A program made the translations under genes and the position numbers. Of a DNA stretch of 64,000 nt, positions 49,566 through 57,317 are shown piece after piece; the first letter of the stretch is position 1, and each line of letters opens with the position of its first letter. Under the pieces are notes generated by a model. It was given only the letters and a program-made list of their open reading frames with translations, had not been told where the DNA came from and ran no database searches. The stretch spans positions 496,001 through 560,000 of the forward strand of contig NZ_JAENHO010000004.1 of NCBI RefSeq assembly GCF_016785085.1, given 5' to 3'. This DNA is from Paractinoplanes lichenicola (GTDB lineage: Bacteria > Actinomycetota > Actinomycetes > Mycobacteriales > Micromonosporaceae).

Positions 49566-50948
49566 GTGGAGCTGCTGCTGACCGTCTCGCGCGACCGGGC
49601 GGGCACGTTGAGCGCGCAGATTCAAACCCAGATGCGCGATGCCGTACGCGGGGGGACGCTGCACCCGGGCACGCCGGTGCCGTCCACGCGCGAGCTGGCC
49701 CGGCAGCTCGGCGTTTCGCGCAAGGTGGCCGTCGACGCGTATGCGCAGCTGGCCGCCGAGGGCTATCTGGCGCTCCGGCAGGGTGTGCAGCCGCGCATCG
49801 CTTCCGGCGCATTCGTGCACACTCGCGCAACTGCGGCCATCAACGAGCAGGTGGTCGTCCGGCTGGACCTCCGACCGGCCCGGCCCGACGTCTCCGGCTT
49901 CCCGCGCGCGGCCTGGGCGCGCTGCCTGCGCGACGCCGTCAACGAGATCACCGTCGAGGATCTCGGCTACGGCGACCCGCTCGGCACCGACGCCCTGCGC
50001 GACGCCCTCGCCGACTACCTGGGCCGGGTCCGCGGGGTGGTCGCCGACCGCCGGCACATCGCCGTGACCACCGGATATCTGCAGGGCCTGGGCATGATCT
50101 GCCGGCTGTTGCGGGCCCGGGGTGCCCGACGGATCGCGTGCGAGGACCCGTGCAACGGTGAGGAGGCCGAGATCGCCGCCCGGGCCGGGCTCGAGCCGGT
50201 ACGCGTACGGGTGGACGGTCTTGGTCTGCGGACCGACGAGCTCGCGGCCGCCGGGGCCGACGCGGTGATCCTCACGCCGGCCCATCAGCACCCGACGGGC
50301 GTGGTGCTCGCGCCGGAGCGGCGAACGGCGCTGATCGCCTGGTTGCGCGAAACCGGCGCGATCGCGATCGAGGACGACTACGACGCCGAATACCGCTACG
50401 ACCGGCCGGCGGTGGGCGCGCTGCAGGGGCTCGACCAGGAGCATGTCGTCTATGCGGGCACGGTGAGCAAAGTCCTCGCGCCCGCGTTGCGCCTGGGCTG
50501 GATGGTCCTGCCGCCCTCGCTGGTCGACGGCGTGCGCGAGGAGAACCAGGGCGTGTCGCGCATCGAGCAGCTGGCGTTCGCCCACTTCCTCCGGCGCGGC
50601 GACCTCGACCGGCACCTGCGGCGAATGCGTACGCGATATCGCCGTCGCCGCGACGCCATGGTTCGCGCGCTGGCCGAACACCTGCCGCAGGCGACCGTCC
50701 GGGGCATCGCGGCCGGACTGCACGTGACCGTCGAACTGCCGCCGTCGGTAAACATCTCGTCGATCGCCGCCGCGGCCCGTGCGAACGGGATCGCCCTGGC
50801 CACGATGAGCGACTACGCGACAGCCGCCGGCGAACGGCCACCGACGCTCATCCTCGGCTACGCACAGACGACCGAGGACCGCCTGCGCGAGGGCGTACGC
50901 GAGCTGGCCCAGCTGATCAGCCGCTCACTCGATGGGGCGGCCGAGTGA
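49566..50948 (+). CDS. MocR/PdxR-type GntR regulator with aminotransferase domain
   Basis: 460 residues from GTG 49566, chosen over GTG 49542 because AAGAGGGGA precedes it. N-terminal GntR winged helix (AQIQTQMRDAVRGGTLHPGTPVPSTRELARQLGVSRKVAVDAYAQLAAEGYLALRQG) is fused to a fold type I aminotransferase domain: YGDPLGTDALRDALADYLGRVRGV, ILTPAHQHPTGVVL, IEDDYDAEYRYDRPAVGALQGLD, and VVYAGTVSKVLAPALRLGWM with the PLP-binding Lys in SK. It senses PLP or a PLP adduct. Likely target: the divergent MFS gene. Its end overlaps the convergent thioesterase gene by 24 bases. Confidence 0.92.
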   Translation: MELLLTVSRDRAGTLSAQIQTQMRDAVRGGTLHPGTPVPSTRELARQLGVSRKVAVDAYAQLAAEGYLALRQGVQPRIASGAFVHTRATAAINEQVVVRLDLRPARPDVSGFPRAAWARCLRDAVNEITVEDLGYGDPLGTDALRDALADYLGRVRGVVADRRHIAVTTGYLQGLGMICRLLRARGARRIACEDPCNGEEAEIAARAGLEPVRVRVDGLGLRTDELAAAGADAVILTPAHQHPTGVVLAPERRTALIAWLRETGAIAIEDDYDAEYRYDRPAVGALQGLDQEHVVYAGTVSKVLAPALRLGWMVLPPSLVDGVREENQGVSRIEQLAFAHFLRRGDLDRHLRRMRTRYRRRRDAMVRALAEHLPQATVRGIAAGLHVTVELPPSVNISSIAAAARANGIALATMSDYATAAGERPPTLILGYAQTTEDRLREGVRELAQLISRSLDGAAE

Positions 50949-51338
50949 GCGGCTGCGTCCCCGGAACTCGGCCAGCACGGTGCCGTCCTCGCGAGCGACG
51001 GTCACGTCGTAGAGGCCCGAGCGGCCGCGCCGGGCTCGTTCGGCCGCGTGGGCTCGCAGCAGGTCGCCGGCCTTTCCGGATTCCAGGAACGTGATGTCGA
51101 AGCCGGCGGCGACGGTCACCTCGCCGTACGTGTTGCAGGCGACCGCGAACGCGCTGTCGGCGAGCGAGGCGAGCAGCCCGCCGTGCAGCAATGCGTAGCC
51201 GTTGACCATGTCGTCGCGCACGCGCATCGTCAGCACCGCCCACCCCGGCCCGACATCGTCGAGCTCGATGCCGAGGCCTCGGCTGGCCGCGTCGCGACTC
51301 AGCATGATCTCCGCGAACCGGCGGGCATCCGACGACAT
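50925..51338 (-). CDS. PaaI-type hotdog-fold thioesterase
   Basis: 137 residues. Seen: RFAEIMLSRDAASRGLGIELDDVGPGWAVLTMRVRDDMVNGYALLHGGLLASLADSAFAVACNTYGE near 7-73, with the HGG...DSA hotdog motif of PaaI-type acyl-CoA thioesterases, and the C-terminal strands GLYDVTVAREDGTVLAEFRGRSRSLG. In phenylacetate degraders PaaI clears stalled CoA esters; no paa genes are in the window, so the role is open. Stand-alone gene. Confidence 0.9.
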   Translation of the reverse strand: MSSDARRFAEIMLSRDAASRGLGIELDDVGPGWAVLTMRVRDDMVNGYALLHGGLLASLADSAFAVACNTYGEVTVAAGFDITFLESGKAGDLLRAHAAERARRGRSGLYDVTVAREDGTVLAEFRGRSRSLGRPIE

Positions 51339-51389
51339 CCGTGGAACCTAACACCCAGGCAGCAGCCCCATGGTGCGCTGGCGGGTCGC

Positions 51390-51780
51390 GTGAACACCTT
51401 CGACGTCCTCGGCGACCCGGTGCGCCGGCGCATTCTGGAGCTGCTCGCCGACGGTGAGCAGACCTCCGGCACGATCACGGACGTGGTGCGGGCCGAGTTC
51501 ACCCTGTTACGGCGGCCGTCTCCCAGCATTTGCGCGTTCTGCGTGAGCACGGGTTCGCGTCGGTCCGGGCCGACGGGGTGCGCCGGTTCTACGCCGCGCA
51601 GGCCGGGCGTTGAGCGAGGTCGACGCCTGGAAGGTGTCGCCCGCCGGACGCGAGTTCAGCCGGCGCAGCGCCGCCGCCTGGGGCGAGGCCCACCTGGCCG
51701 GCGGCGGCGAACCGGGCCACGTCGCGGCCGCGGTCGAGGCCACCACCGCGTTTTACGTGCCTGTAGCGGATGCGCGATGA
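51390..51780 (+). pseudogene. Decayed ArsR regulator joined to the tail of another gene
   Basis: Frame 3 from GTG 51390 reads MNTFDVLGDPVRRRILELLADGEQTSGTITDVVRAEFTL, the start of an ArsR winged helix. After about 51508 the match moves to frame 2, which reads TAAVSQHLRVLREHGFASVRADGVRRFYAAQAGR and stops at TGA 51611-51613. Frame 1 then reads ALSEVDAWKVSPAGREFSRRSAAAWGEAHLAGGG ... VEATTAFYVPVADAR to TGA 51778-51780. That last part does not look like ArsR; it resembles the C terminus of SRPBCC-like partners often encoded next to such regulators. Two frame changes in 390 bases make this a pseudogene unless the sequence has errors. Confidence 0.65.
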
Positions 51781-51790
51781 AGTGGTAGCT

Positions 51791-51817
51791 TGAACATGTT
51801 CAGTTGAACGTGTTCAA
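51791..51817. promoter_or_regulatory. Tandem palindromic operators ahead of YndJ-DUF1990 gene
   Basis: TGAACATGTTCA (51791-51802, perfect) and TTGAACGTGTTCAA (51804-51817, one central mismatch pair) lie side by side, 15-41 bases before the ATG at 51832. Two adjacent GAAC-NN-GTTC palindromes are typical of TetR-type operators bound by paired dimers; no intact regulator gene is adjacent. Confidence 0.6.
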
Positions 51818-51831
51818 GAACGGGAGGCGCC

Positions 51832-53028
51832 ATGGACCGGCTGAGTGGGTCCGGGTGGGTCGGGCTCTACGTCGTGGTTGCGGTGTGTGTGCTGCTGTTT
51901 GTGCCGCTCGGCCTGGGGGCGCTCGACCGCGGGGCCAAGATCGTGCGCTGGTGGCCGGCCGTGGCGGCCCCGGCCGTGGTGGCGATGGCGCTGCCGAGGG
52001 GCTGGGTCGCCGGGCTGCTCTGCGTGCCCTACCTGCTGGCCTGCTGCGTCGTGCCGGTGGTGTTGCGGCGGGAGCGGCTGGTCGCCTTCGCGGCGGCCTG
52101 TCTGCCCGTGGCGGCGGCGGGGCTGGCGGCCGAGCGGGCGGGATACGCGCTGCTCGGGTTCCCGCCGGGGATTCTCGGGCTCACCGCCGCGCACTTCCAC
52201 GTGGCCGGGTTCGGCGCGATGTTGCTGCTCGCGCTCACGAATGAACGCAAGATCCTGGCGCCGGGCGGGGTGGCCCTCGTGGGAATCGGGTTTCTGGTGG
52301 GTGGGCAGACCGGCGACCTGATCGAACTGCTCGGGGCCGGGCTGCTGAGCGCGGGGTTGTGGCTGGCGATCGCCGCCCGTACGGGGAAGGCTTTTCGATT
52401 CTTGCTGGCGCTGAGCATCCTCACGATGGGGCTCGCGCTGCTGTACGCGTCGGGGCAGGTGGTCGACGTGCCGCACCTCAACCTGACGTGGATGGTGCTG
52501 ACCCACGGCGTGCTCAACGCGGCCGCGGTGCTGACCGCCCTGATCGTCGCGTACGCCGGACGCGCGCAGACGCACACCTGGACGCACCGGATCGGCGCCG
52601 GGCGGGAACGCTTCGAGCTGGCCTCGCGGGCCCTGCTGACCTGGGAGATGCACCGCCGCTCGTGGGCCTGGGTCGAGCCGGGGACGCCGCCGGCCTTCGT
52701 GGGGCAGCACATGCGGTCCGAGCTGGGCTTCGGGCGCTTGCGGGTGCCGGAGCCGTGCGAGGTGCTCGAGGTCGTACGGGAGGACGACCGGACCTCGCTG
52801 CACTACCTCGCGCTGCCGGGCCACACCTTCGAGGGCGAGGAGCGCTTCACGGTTCTCATCGACGGGGCGGGCGCCGTGTTCTTCCAAGTCCACGTCACGG
52901 CCAAGCCGGCCCGCCTGATCAGCCGCCTGGCCGGGCCGCTCGTGCCGGTCGCGCAGTGGCTCTTCATCGCCCGGTGCGCCCGTACGCTGGCGGGATTCGA
53001 CCAGCGGGCCGCCGCGCGGCAGCCGTGA
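51832..53028 (+). CDS. YndJ-like membrane / DUF1990 fusion protein
   Basis: 398 residues. Residues ~1-230 carry about eight membrane helices with TAAHFHVAGFGAMLLLAL, GFLVGGQTGDLIELLGAGLLSAGLW and HLNLTWMVLTHGVLNAAAVLTAL, matching the YndJ family. Residues ~250-398 are DUF1990: FELASRALLTWEMHRRSWAWVEPG, LRVPEPCEVLEVVREDDRTSLHYLALPGHTFEGEERFTV, AVFFQVHVTAKPARLISRLAGPLVPVAQWLFIARC. Both parts are of unknown function; DUF1990 in plants and bacteria is thought to bind hydrophobic ligands. The fused form suggests that the two act together at the membrane. RBS GGGAGG precedes the ATG. Confidence 0.8.
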   Translation: MDRLSGSGWVGLYVVVAVCVLLFVPLGLGALDRGAKIVRWWPAVAAPAVVAMALPRGWVAGLLCVPYLLACCVVPVVLRRERLVAFAAACLPVAAAGLAAERAGYALLGFPPGILGLTAAHFHVAGFGAMLLLALTNERKILAPGGVALVGIGFLVGGQTGDLIELLGAGLLSAGLWLAIAARTGKAFRFLLALSILTMGLALLYASGQVVDVPHLNLTWMVLTHGVLNAAAVLTALIVAYAGRAQTHTWTHRIGAGRERFELASRALLTWEMHRRSWAWVEPGTPPAFVGQHMRSELGFGRLRVPEPCEVLEVVREDDRTSLHYLALPGHTFEGEERFTVLIDGAGAVFFQVHVTAKPARLISRLAGPLVPVAQWLFIARCARTLAGFDQRAAARQP

Positions 53029-53029
53029 C

Positions 53030-53368
53030 TCAAGCCGGGGGCAGGGCCCGTTCCACGTCTGCCGCGCCGGCCGCCTCGTAGACCCCGGACACGGCCGACC
53101 TCGGCAGCGACCCGTAAATGTGCGGGAACAGCTCGCCCCGGTCGGGTGCCTCCTCCCACCGCACCGCCGGGCCGAGGGCGTCGGCCTCGATGGCCAGCAC
53201 CACGAGCGCCGGCTCCGACCCGAAGAACAGCTCGGCGGTCACCCCGGTCTGCTCGCGGCTGGAGCAATGGATGAACCCGCTGCTGTGGTCGAACGGGGAG
53301 CCGTCGAAACGTCCCGCGGCCTCGAACGCGGCCCACTCCGCGGGCAACAGGATCTTGTAGATCAGCAC
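53030..53368 (-). CDS. DUF952 family protein
   Basis: 112 residues from GTG 53366-53368 (LIYKILLPAEWAAFEAAG), with a GGTGGACGG ribosome site; the long upstream frame is a shadow of the next gene. Seen: GSPFDHSSGFIHCSSREQ near 23-40, the DUF952 signature D..DGFIH.S, then LVVLAIEADALGPAVRWEEAPDRGELFPHIYGSLPRSAV. The fold resembles ADP-ribosyl-binding/glutathione-like domains in structural databases but has no proven activity. It ends 1 base from the convergent YndJ-DUF1990 gene. Confidence 0.82.
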   Translation of the reverse strand: MLIYKILLPAEWAAFEAAGRFDGSPFDHSSGFIHCSSREQTGVTAELFFGSEPALVVLAIEADALGPAVRWEEAPDRGELFPHIYGSLPRSAVSGVYEAAGAADVERALPPA

Positions 53369-53428
53369 CCGTCCACCTTCGCAGACGGCCCCATCGGCGC
53401 CAACTCGGCAACGGCTACCATTCAGCCC

Positions 53429-53716
53429 GTGACAGCGCTGCGATGGTACGGCGGATTGGCCCTGGTGATCTTCGGCATCCTGCCCACGGTGATGATCGCG
53501 CTGCTGGTCAACGCGGGTCGCACCCCGTCGTCGGTGGGTTACCTGCTGCTCGTCGGCATCCCGCTGGTGGGCGCGGCGGCCGTTTTCCTCGTACGGGGTC
53601 TGGTCGAGAAGGACCCGGAGCAGGCCGCGCGCCGGCTGCACCTGAGCATGGCCCTGGTGGCCGGCGCCGACCTGGTGCTGCTGGGCGGCAACGCCCTGCT
53701 CCGGATGGGCTCCTAA
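53429..53716 (+). CDS. Small membrane protein
   Basis: 95 residues from GTG 53429. Three hydrophobic segments: GGLALVIFGILPTVMIALLV near 9-28, VGYLLLVGIPLVGAAAVFLV near 36-55 and SMALVAGADLVLLGGNALL near 74-92, with the charged RGLVEKDPEQAARRLH between the last two. No family recognised. Divergent from the DUF952 gene with a 60-base spacer; convergent with the PPOX gene. Confidence 0.6.
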   Translation: MTALRWYGGLALVIFGILPTVMIALLVNAGRTPSSVGYLLLVGIPLVGAAAVFLVRGLVEKDPEQAARRLHLSMALVAGADLVLLGGNALLRMGS

Positions 53717-53725
53717 AGCGCGCTT

Positions 53726-54133
53726 TTACGAGGCGAGATCGCCCCACACGTGCCAGCGCTCGATCACCAGCCGGCCGCTGACCCGGGGCCGCTCCCGGTT
53801 CGGATAAGGGTTGCCGCCGTAGTGCCGGGACAGCGCGTCGATGTCCTGCAGCCCGATGTCGTGGGTTAGCTCCTCGACCCGCCCCTGCAGGCTCACGTGG
53901 GTGTACCAGTTGTCCTTGTCGAGCACGGTCAGTGACACCCGCGGGTCGTTCTGCAGGTGCTTCAGCCGCGCCCGCCCGCCGTCGAGGTTGAGCAGCACCC
54001 GCCCGTCGTCCTCGAAGAGATACCACGTGGCCACGCTGACGGGACGCCCGTCCTTGGCCAGGGTGGCCATCACGGCCGGGTTGGGCTGCCGCAGCATGGC
54101 GGCGACGTTGTCGGGCAGAGGTTCGGTAGACAT
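53726..54133 (-). CDS. PPOX-class F420-dependent oxidoreductase-like protein
   Basis: 135 residues from ATG 54131-54133 (a TTG two codons up is less likely). Seen: LPDNVAAMLRQPNPAVMATLAKDGRPVSVATWYLFEDDGRVLLNLDGGRARLKHLQNDPRVSLTVLDKDNWYTHVSLQGRVEEL, the split-barrel flavin/F420-binding fold with the usual VATLATVG..V.P.W-like strand and R..NL..DPRVS.T motif. Actinobacterial members often use F420. The last part HYGGNPYPNRERPRVSGRLVIERWHVWGDLA is the typical C terminus. It lies 9 bases from the methyltransferase gene on the same strand. Confidence 0.88.
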   Translation of the reverse strand: MSTEPLPDNVAAMLRQPNPAVMATLAKDGRPVSVATWYLFEDDGRVLLNLDGGRARLKHLQNDPRVSLTVLDKDNWYTHVSLQGRVEELTHDIGLQDIDALSRHYGGNPYPNRERPRVSGRLVIERWHVWGDLAS

Positions 54134-54142
54134 GATCAAAGC

Positions 54143-54907
54143 CTAGGGTTTCCGGGCGACCCCGCCGAACTGATAGACCTCAGTGCCGGCCGCGGGATCG
54201 CCGGGCTCGGGCCGCCACTGCGTGCACGTGACTACCCCGGGTTCGAGCAGTTCAAGCCCCTCGAACCAGCGCAGCATCTGCTCCTTGCGCCGCAGCGTGA
54301 TCGGCGGGGTGGCCGTCGCGTTCCACTGCCTGGCGGCCGCCGCCGACTCCTCGGGCCGCACCTCGAGCGTGGGGTGCGCGACGGCCAGATAGCTGCCGGG
54401 CGGCACGGCCTCCAGGAGACGACCCACGATCCCGTACGTCTCCTGGTCGCTCCCGACGAAGTTGAGCACTCCGAGCAGGAGCACGGCGATCGGCTGCTCG
54501 AAGTTGAGCGTTTGCCGCGCGGTCTCCAGGATCCCGCCGGTGTCGCGCACATCGGCGTCGACATATTCGGCGTCACCGTGCAACAACGCGCGCGCATGAG
54601 TGAGCACAAGCGGGTCGTTGTCCACGTAGACGACCCGGCTCTCCGGCGCGATCGACCGCGCGACCTGGTGCGTGTTGTTCACGGTGGGCAGCCCCGCCCC
54701 GATGTCGAGGAACTGGCGGATGCCGGCGTCGGCGGCCAGGAAGCGTACGGCTCGTTGCAGGAACGCCCGATCGGCGCGGGCGGAGGCCACGATGTCGGGC
54801 AGGAACTGCCGCACCTGATCACCCACGGCCCGGTCGGCGGCGTAGTTGTCAGTCCCGCCCAGCCAGTAGTTCCAGATCCTCGCCGTGTGCGGCACGTCGA
54901 TGTTCAC
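54143..54907 (-). CDS. SAM-dependent methyltransferase (S-adenosyl methyltransferase family)
   Basis: 254 residues from GTG 54905-54907, with GGAGGG upstream; an upstream in-frame ATG (54946) is possible. Seen: IDVPHTARIWNYWLGGTDNYAADRAVGDQV near 3-32, a hallmark of the actinobacterial DUF574 group, FLDIGAGLPTVNNTHQVARSIAPESRVVYVDNDPLVLTHARALL near 66-110 (SAM loop G.G and acidic D) and TLRRKEQMLRWFEGLELLEPGVVTCTQWRP at the end. Dozens of paralogues occur per genome in this order; targets are unknown. Confidence 0.9.
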   Translation of the reverse strand: MNIDVPHTARIWNYWLGGTDNYAADRAVGDQVRQFLPDIVASARADRAFLQRAVRFLAADAGIRQFLDIGAGLPTVNNTHQVARSIAPESRVVYVDNDPLVLTHARALLHGDAEYVDADVRDTGGILETARQTLNFEQPIAVLLLGVLNFVGSDQETYGIVGRLLEAVPPGSYLAVAHPTLEVRPEESAAAARQWNATATPPITLRRKEQMLRWFEGLELLEPGVVTCTQWRPEPGDPAAGTEVYQFGGVARKP

Positions 54908-54957
54908 GAGCGACCCTCCCGGCGGCGATCCAGCATGGACAAGCATAGATTGAACGG

Positions 54958-56301
54958 ATGGCGGTGGCGGGGGATTACACGTGGGCGATCGAGACGTACG
55001 CGCTGGGGCAGAACTACTGCCTGACCTTCGTACGGGGGCTGGAACCGGACGACGTGATCGAGCAGCTTGGCGGAACGGGCGCGGTGCCGATGACGTCGGC
55101 CGGACTGGCCCTGGGCGGAAGCGAAGCGGTGCGGAAGTGGGTCGACGAAGAAGGCGCGGAACACGACACCAGGCTGGATTACGCGGCCGCGACGCAGGCC
55201 GGCGACTGGACGATGGTCATCGAGCCCACCGGGTCTCTGTGCATCCGTGACGAGGTCGTGCGGGCGTTGTCCGTCGAGATGGTGTCGCTCTACTTCAACG
55301 AGAACACTTCGCCCCAGTTCTCGTGGGCGATCGACGGCCGTTTCATCGTCACTTTCGATCCTGGACATCCGTCGCACCGCTCCGGCGATGCCCCCGTACG
55401 CCTCGACGGGCTGCTGGCGGGGCTCGAGTTCGGGGCGGCGGACGACCGGGCGTATCTGGCGCGGGCGCTCGCGCTGATGGAGCGGATCACCGGCGTGCAC
55501 TGGGACGCGGAGTTCCTCGAGAACGCGACGTTCCACTGCGCCGGAGTCGGAGCAGGTGCCGCGGCCCGGCCCTGGTATGGCGAAGTGCGGGAGGAGCTCG
55601 AGGCCTACGCGCTCGATCGGGACGAGTGGTTCGACAACAACCTCCGGCGCCGGGGCCGTGGTGTCGCTGGTCGGCGGGTCGGGACGACACTGCACGACCG
55701 TGATGGCGAGCCGGCGCCCCGGCCTCCCGAGCGCCGCATGCGGGAGGCCGGGGAGCGACGAGAGGCGCAGCGGCGTCGCGAGGAGCTGGAACGGTCGTGG
55801 GGTGGCCGGGTTCCCGCCGACGAACGGTTGCTTGATCCCGAGGTGCAGACGTACGCCGTCGGGCTGGTCCCGTACGACCGTGATCTGATCGATCGGATCG
55901 TCCAGGCCGGGCCGGAGTCGTGGCGTGCGATGGCCGCCTGGGGTGCCCGGTTCTGCTGCACCCGCGCCGGGCTGATCGGTGCGGACTGGGTCGTGGCGGG
56001 GGTGACCGCGCTCGAACAGGGGGATCCGCCGCCGGCGTGGTTCGCCGACTTCGAGGCCGCCTATGCCCGGTGGCGAGACGTGCCTGCGGAGAGCCTGGTC
56101 TTCACGACCACGATGTCGTTGAACCCGGATCCCGGCTCGCCGCCACAGATCGAGCCGACCGTGCTGGCGCTGCATGCGGTGGTGGCCGCGCGTCATGACA
56201 ATCCGCTGGTCGCCGCTCTCGAACCCTTGCGCACCGCGCTCATGCTCGACGAACCGGCTGCTGTGCTGGCCGCCTTTCGTGCCGCATTCAGCCTGGGGTG
56301 A
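54958..56301 (+). CDS. DUF6461 domain protein
   Basis: 447 residues. The first ~170 residues (YTWAIETYALGQNYCLTFVRGLEPDDVIEQLGGTGAVPMTSAGL, DWTMVIEPTGSLCIRDEVVRALS, VSLYFNENTSPQFSWAIDGRFIVTFDPGHPSHRSG) match the DUF6461 layout. A charged coiled stretch (RRMREAGERREAQRRREELERSW near 262-284) links it to a C-terminal ~150 residue part (DERLLDPEVQTYAVGLVPYDRDLIDRIVQAG) that I cannot assign. Cytoplasmic, function unknown. Divergent from the methyltransferase gene; followed by a tandem array. Confidence 0.75.
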   Translation: MAVAGDYTWAIETYALGQNYCLTFVRGLEPDDVIEQLGGTGAVPMTSAGLALGGSEAVRKWVDEEGAEHDTRLDYAAATQAGDWTMVIEPTGSLCIRDEVVRALSVEMVSLYFNENTSPQFSWAIDGRFIVTFDPGHPSHRSGDAPVRLDGLLAGLEFGAADDRAYLARALALMERITGVHWDAEFLENATFHCAGVGAGAAARPWYGEVREELEAYALDRDEWFDNNLRRRGRGVAGRRVGTTLHDRDGEPAPRPPERRMREAGERREAQRRREELERSWGGRVPADERLLDPEVQTYAVGLVPYDRDLIDRIVQAGPESWRAMAAWGARFCCTRAGLIGADWVVAGVTALEQGDPPPAWFADFEAAYARWRDVPAESLVFTTTMSLNPDPGSPPQIEPTVLALHAVVAARHDNPLVAALEPLRTALMLDEPAAVLAAFRAAFSLG

Positions 56302-56317
56302 GCCGGCCCTGTCGGCC

Positions 56318-56426
56318 GCGCTCATTATCCGCTGACCGAACGTGTTCGTTGCGCTCATCCTGCGCTGGCCGAAGATGCTCGTTGCGCTCATCATGCGCCG
56401 GTCGAACATGTTCGGCCGGCGCTCAT
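56318..56426. repeat. 33-bp tandem array GCGCTCAT...GAACNTGTTCG
   Basis: GCGCTCAT starts at 56318, 56351, 56384 and 56419 (periods 33, 33, 35). Units read GCGCTCATCNTGCGCYGG followed by CCGAACATGTTCGTT-like palindromes. Read on the minus strand it would give MSATxxFGQRR peptides, but no gene is supported. It fills most of the 138-base tail-to-tail spacer between the DUF6461 and AlkA-like genes. Confidence 0.85.
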
Positions 56427-56439
56427 TTCGGCGCCGTGG

Positions 56440-57060
56440 TCAGGCGGGTTTGAGGCGGCCCAGATAGTGCTGCCAGAGGATGCGGGCGGCGACCGCGCGC
56501 CACGGCCGCCACGGTTCGGCGCGCAGGGTGGCCTCGGCGGGGGACGGGAGGGCCGGCAGCTCCCACAGTTGGGCGATGGCCGCGATGACGGCCAGGTCGC
56601 TCGCCGGCCACGCGTCGGGCCGGCCCAGCACCGAGAGCCGATAGATCGTCGATGTCCAGGGCCCGATGCCCGGCAAGGCCTGCAATTCCCGGTCGACCTC
56701 GGCGTCGTCGAGGCCGGCCAGCTTGCCGAGGTCGAGGGTGCCTTCGACGATGGCGGTGGCGGCGGCCCGTGCGTACCGGGTCTTCTGGCGGCTGAACCCG
56801 GCCGTGCGCAGCTGCTGGTCGTCGAGGGCGAGCAGGCTCTCCGGCGTCAGCGGGTCGGCCAGCACGCTCAATCGGTCGAAGACGGCTCGCGCGGAAGCGA
56901 GCGACACCTGCTGCTCGAGCATGATGTGCAGCAGCGACGGGAAGCCGGGCTCGCGATTCCACAGCACGGGCATCCCATGGCGGCGCACCACGTCGGCGAA
57001 GACCGGTTCGCGCCGCGAGAGCTCAGCCACGCCGGCGTGCAGGGAAGCCTCGGTCAGCAT
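56440..57060 (-). CDS. AlkA-like DNA-3-methyladenine glycosylase
   Basis: 206 residues. HhH-GPD base-excision enzyme. Seen: FPSLLHIMLEQQVSLASARAVFDRLS near 41-66, GFSRQKTRYARAAATAIVEG near 93-112, the hairpin-helix-hairpin and Gly/Pro loop LQALPGIGPWTSTIYRLSVLGRPDAWPASDLAV near 131-163 with the catalytic Asp in the final D of PASD. It lacks the N-terminal domain of E. coli AlkA, as many small actinobacterial members do. Removes alkylated bases such as 3-methyladenine (inference for substrate). Confidence 0.9.
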   Translation of the reverse strand: MLTEASLHAGVAELSRREPVFADVVRRHGMPVLWNREPGFPSLLHIMLEQQVSLASARAVFDRLSVLADPLTPESLLALDDQQLRTAGFSRQKTRYARAAATAIVEGTLDLGKLAGLDDAEVDRELQALPGIGPWTSTIYRLSVLGRPDAWPASDLAVIAAIAQLWELPALPSPAEATLRAEPWRPWRAVAARILWQHYLGRLKPA

Positions 57061-57065
57061 GTCTA

Positions 57066-57185
57066 CACGCTAGGACGACCGCGCGCGGGTGCGGCGGTGG
57101 GCATGGCGGAAACGCTGGTCCGACCGCGCGGGGGAGCCGCGGTGGGCACGGCGGAAACGCGGGTGCAGCCGCGCGACAGGCCGTC
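57066..57185. repeat. Short tandem repeat of about 46 bp
   Basis: About two and a half copies of a unit containing GGTGGGCAYGGCGGAAACGC followed by GGT.CGACCGCGCG, between the divergent starts of the AlkA-like gene and the small ORF at 57318. It lies where promoters should be, unlike the three arrays at tail-to-tail sites. Confidence 0.6.
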
Positions 57186-57317
57186 TGGGGGAGTGTGGGG
57201 TGGCCGGGTGGGCGACCCCCTGAGGCGGAGAAACTGATCTTGGGTACGCGTCGTCGCGGGAATGTGGGTTCTGCGCCGCACACTCTGATCACTGATCATG
57301 ACTACGGGGTGGCGAAG

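Noticed and set aside
54904..56409. Long minus-strand frame with MSATxxFGQR repeats
   Set aside because: Antisense of the DUF6461 gene; the repeat peptides come from the 33-bp array.
57286..57298. TGATCA-C-TGATCA operator before the 83-residue gene
   Set aside because: Two copies of a 6-base palindrome are short and could be chance; no regulator or second example in the window.
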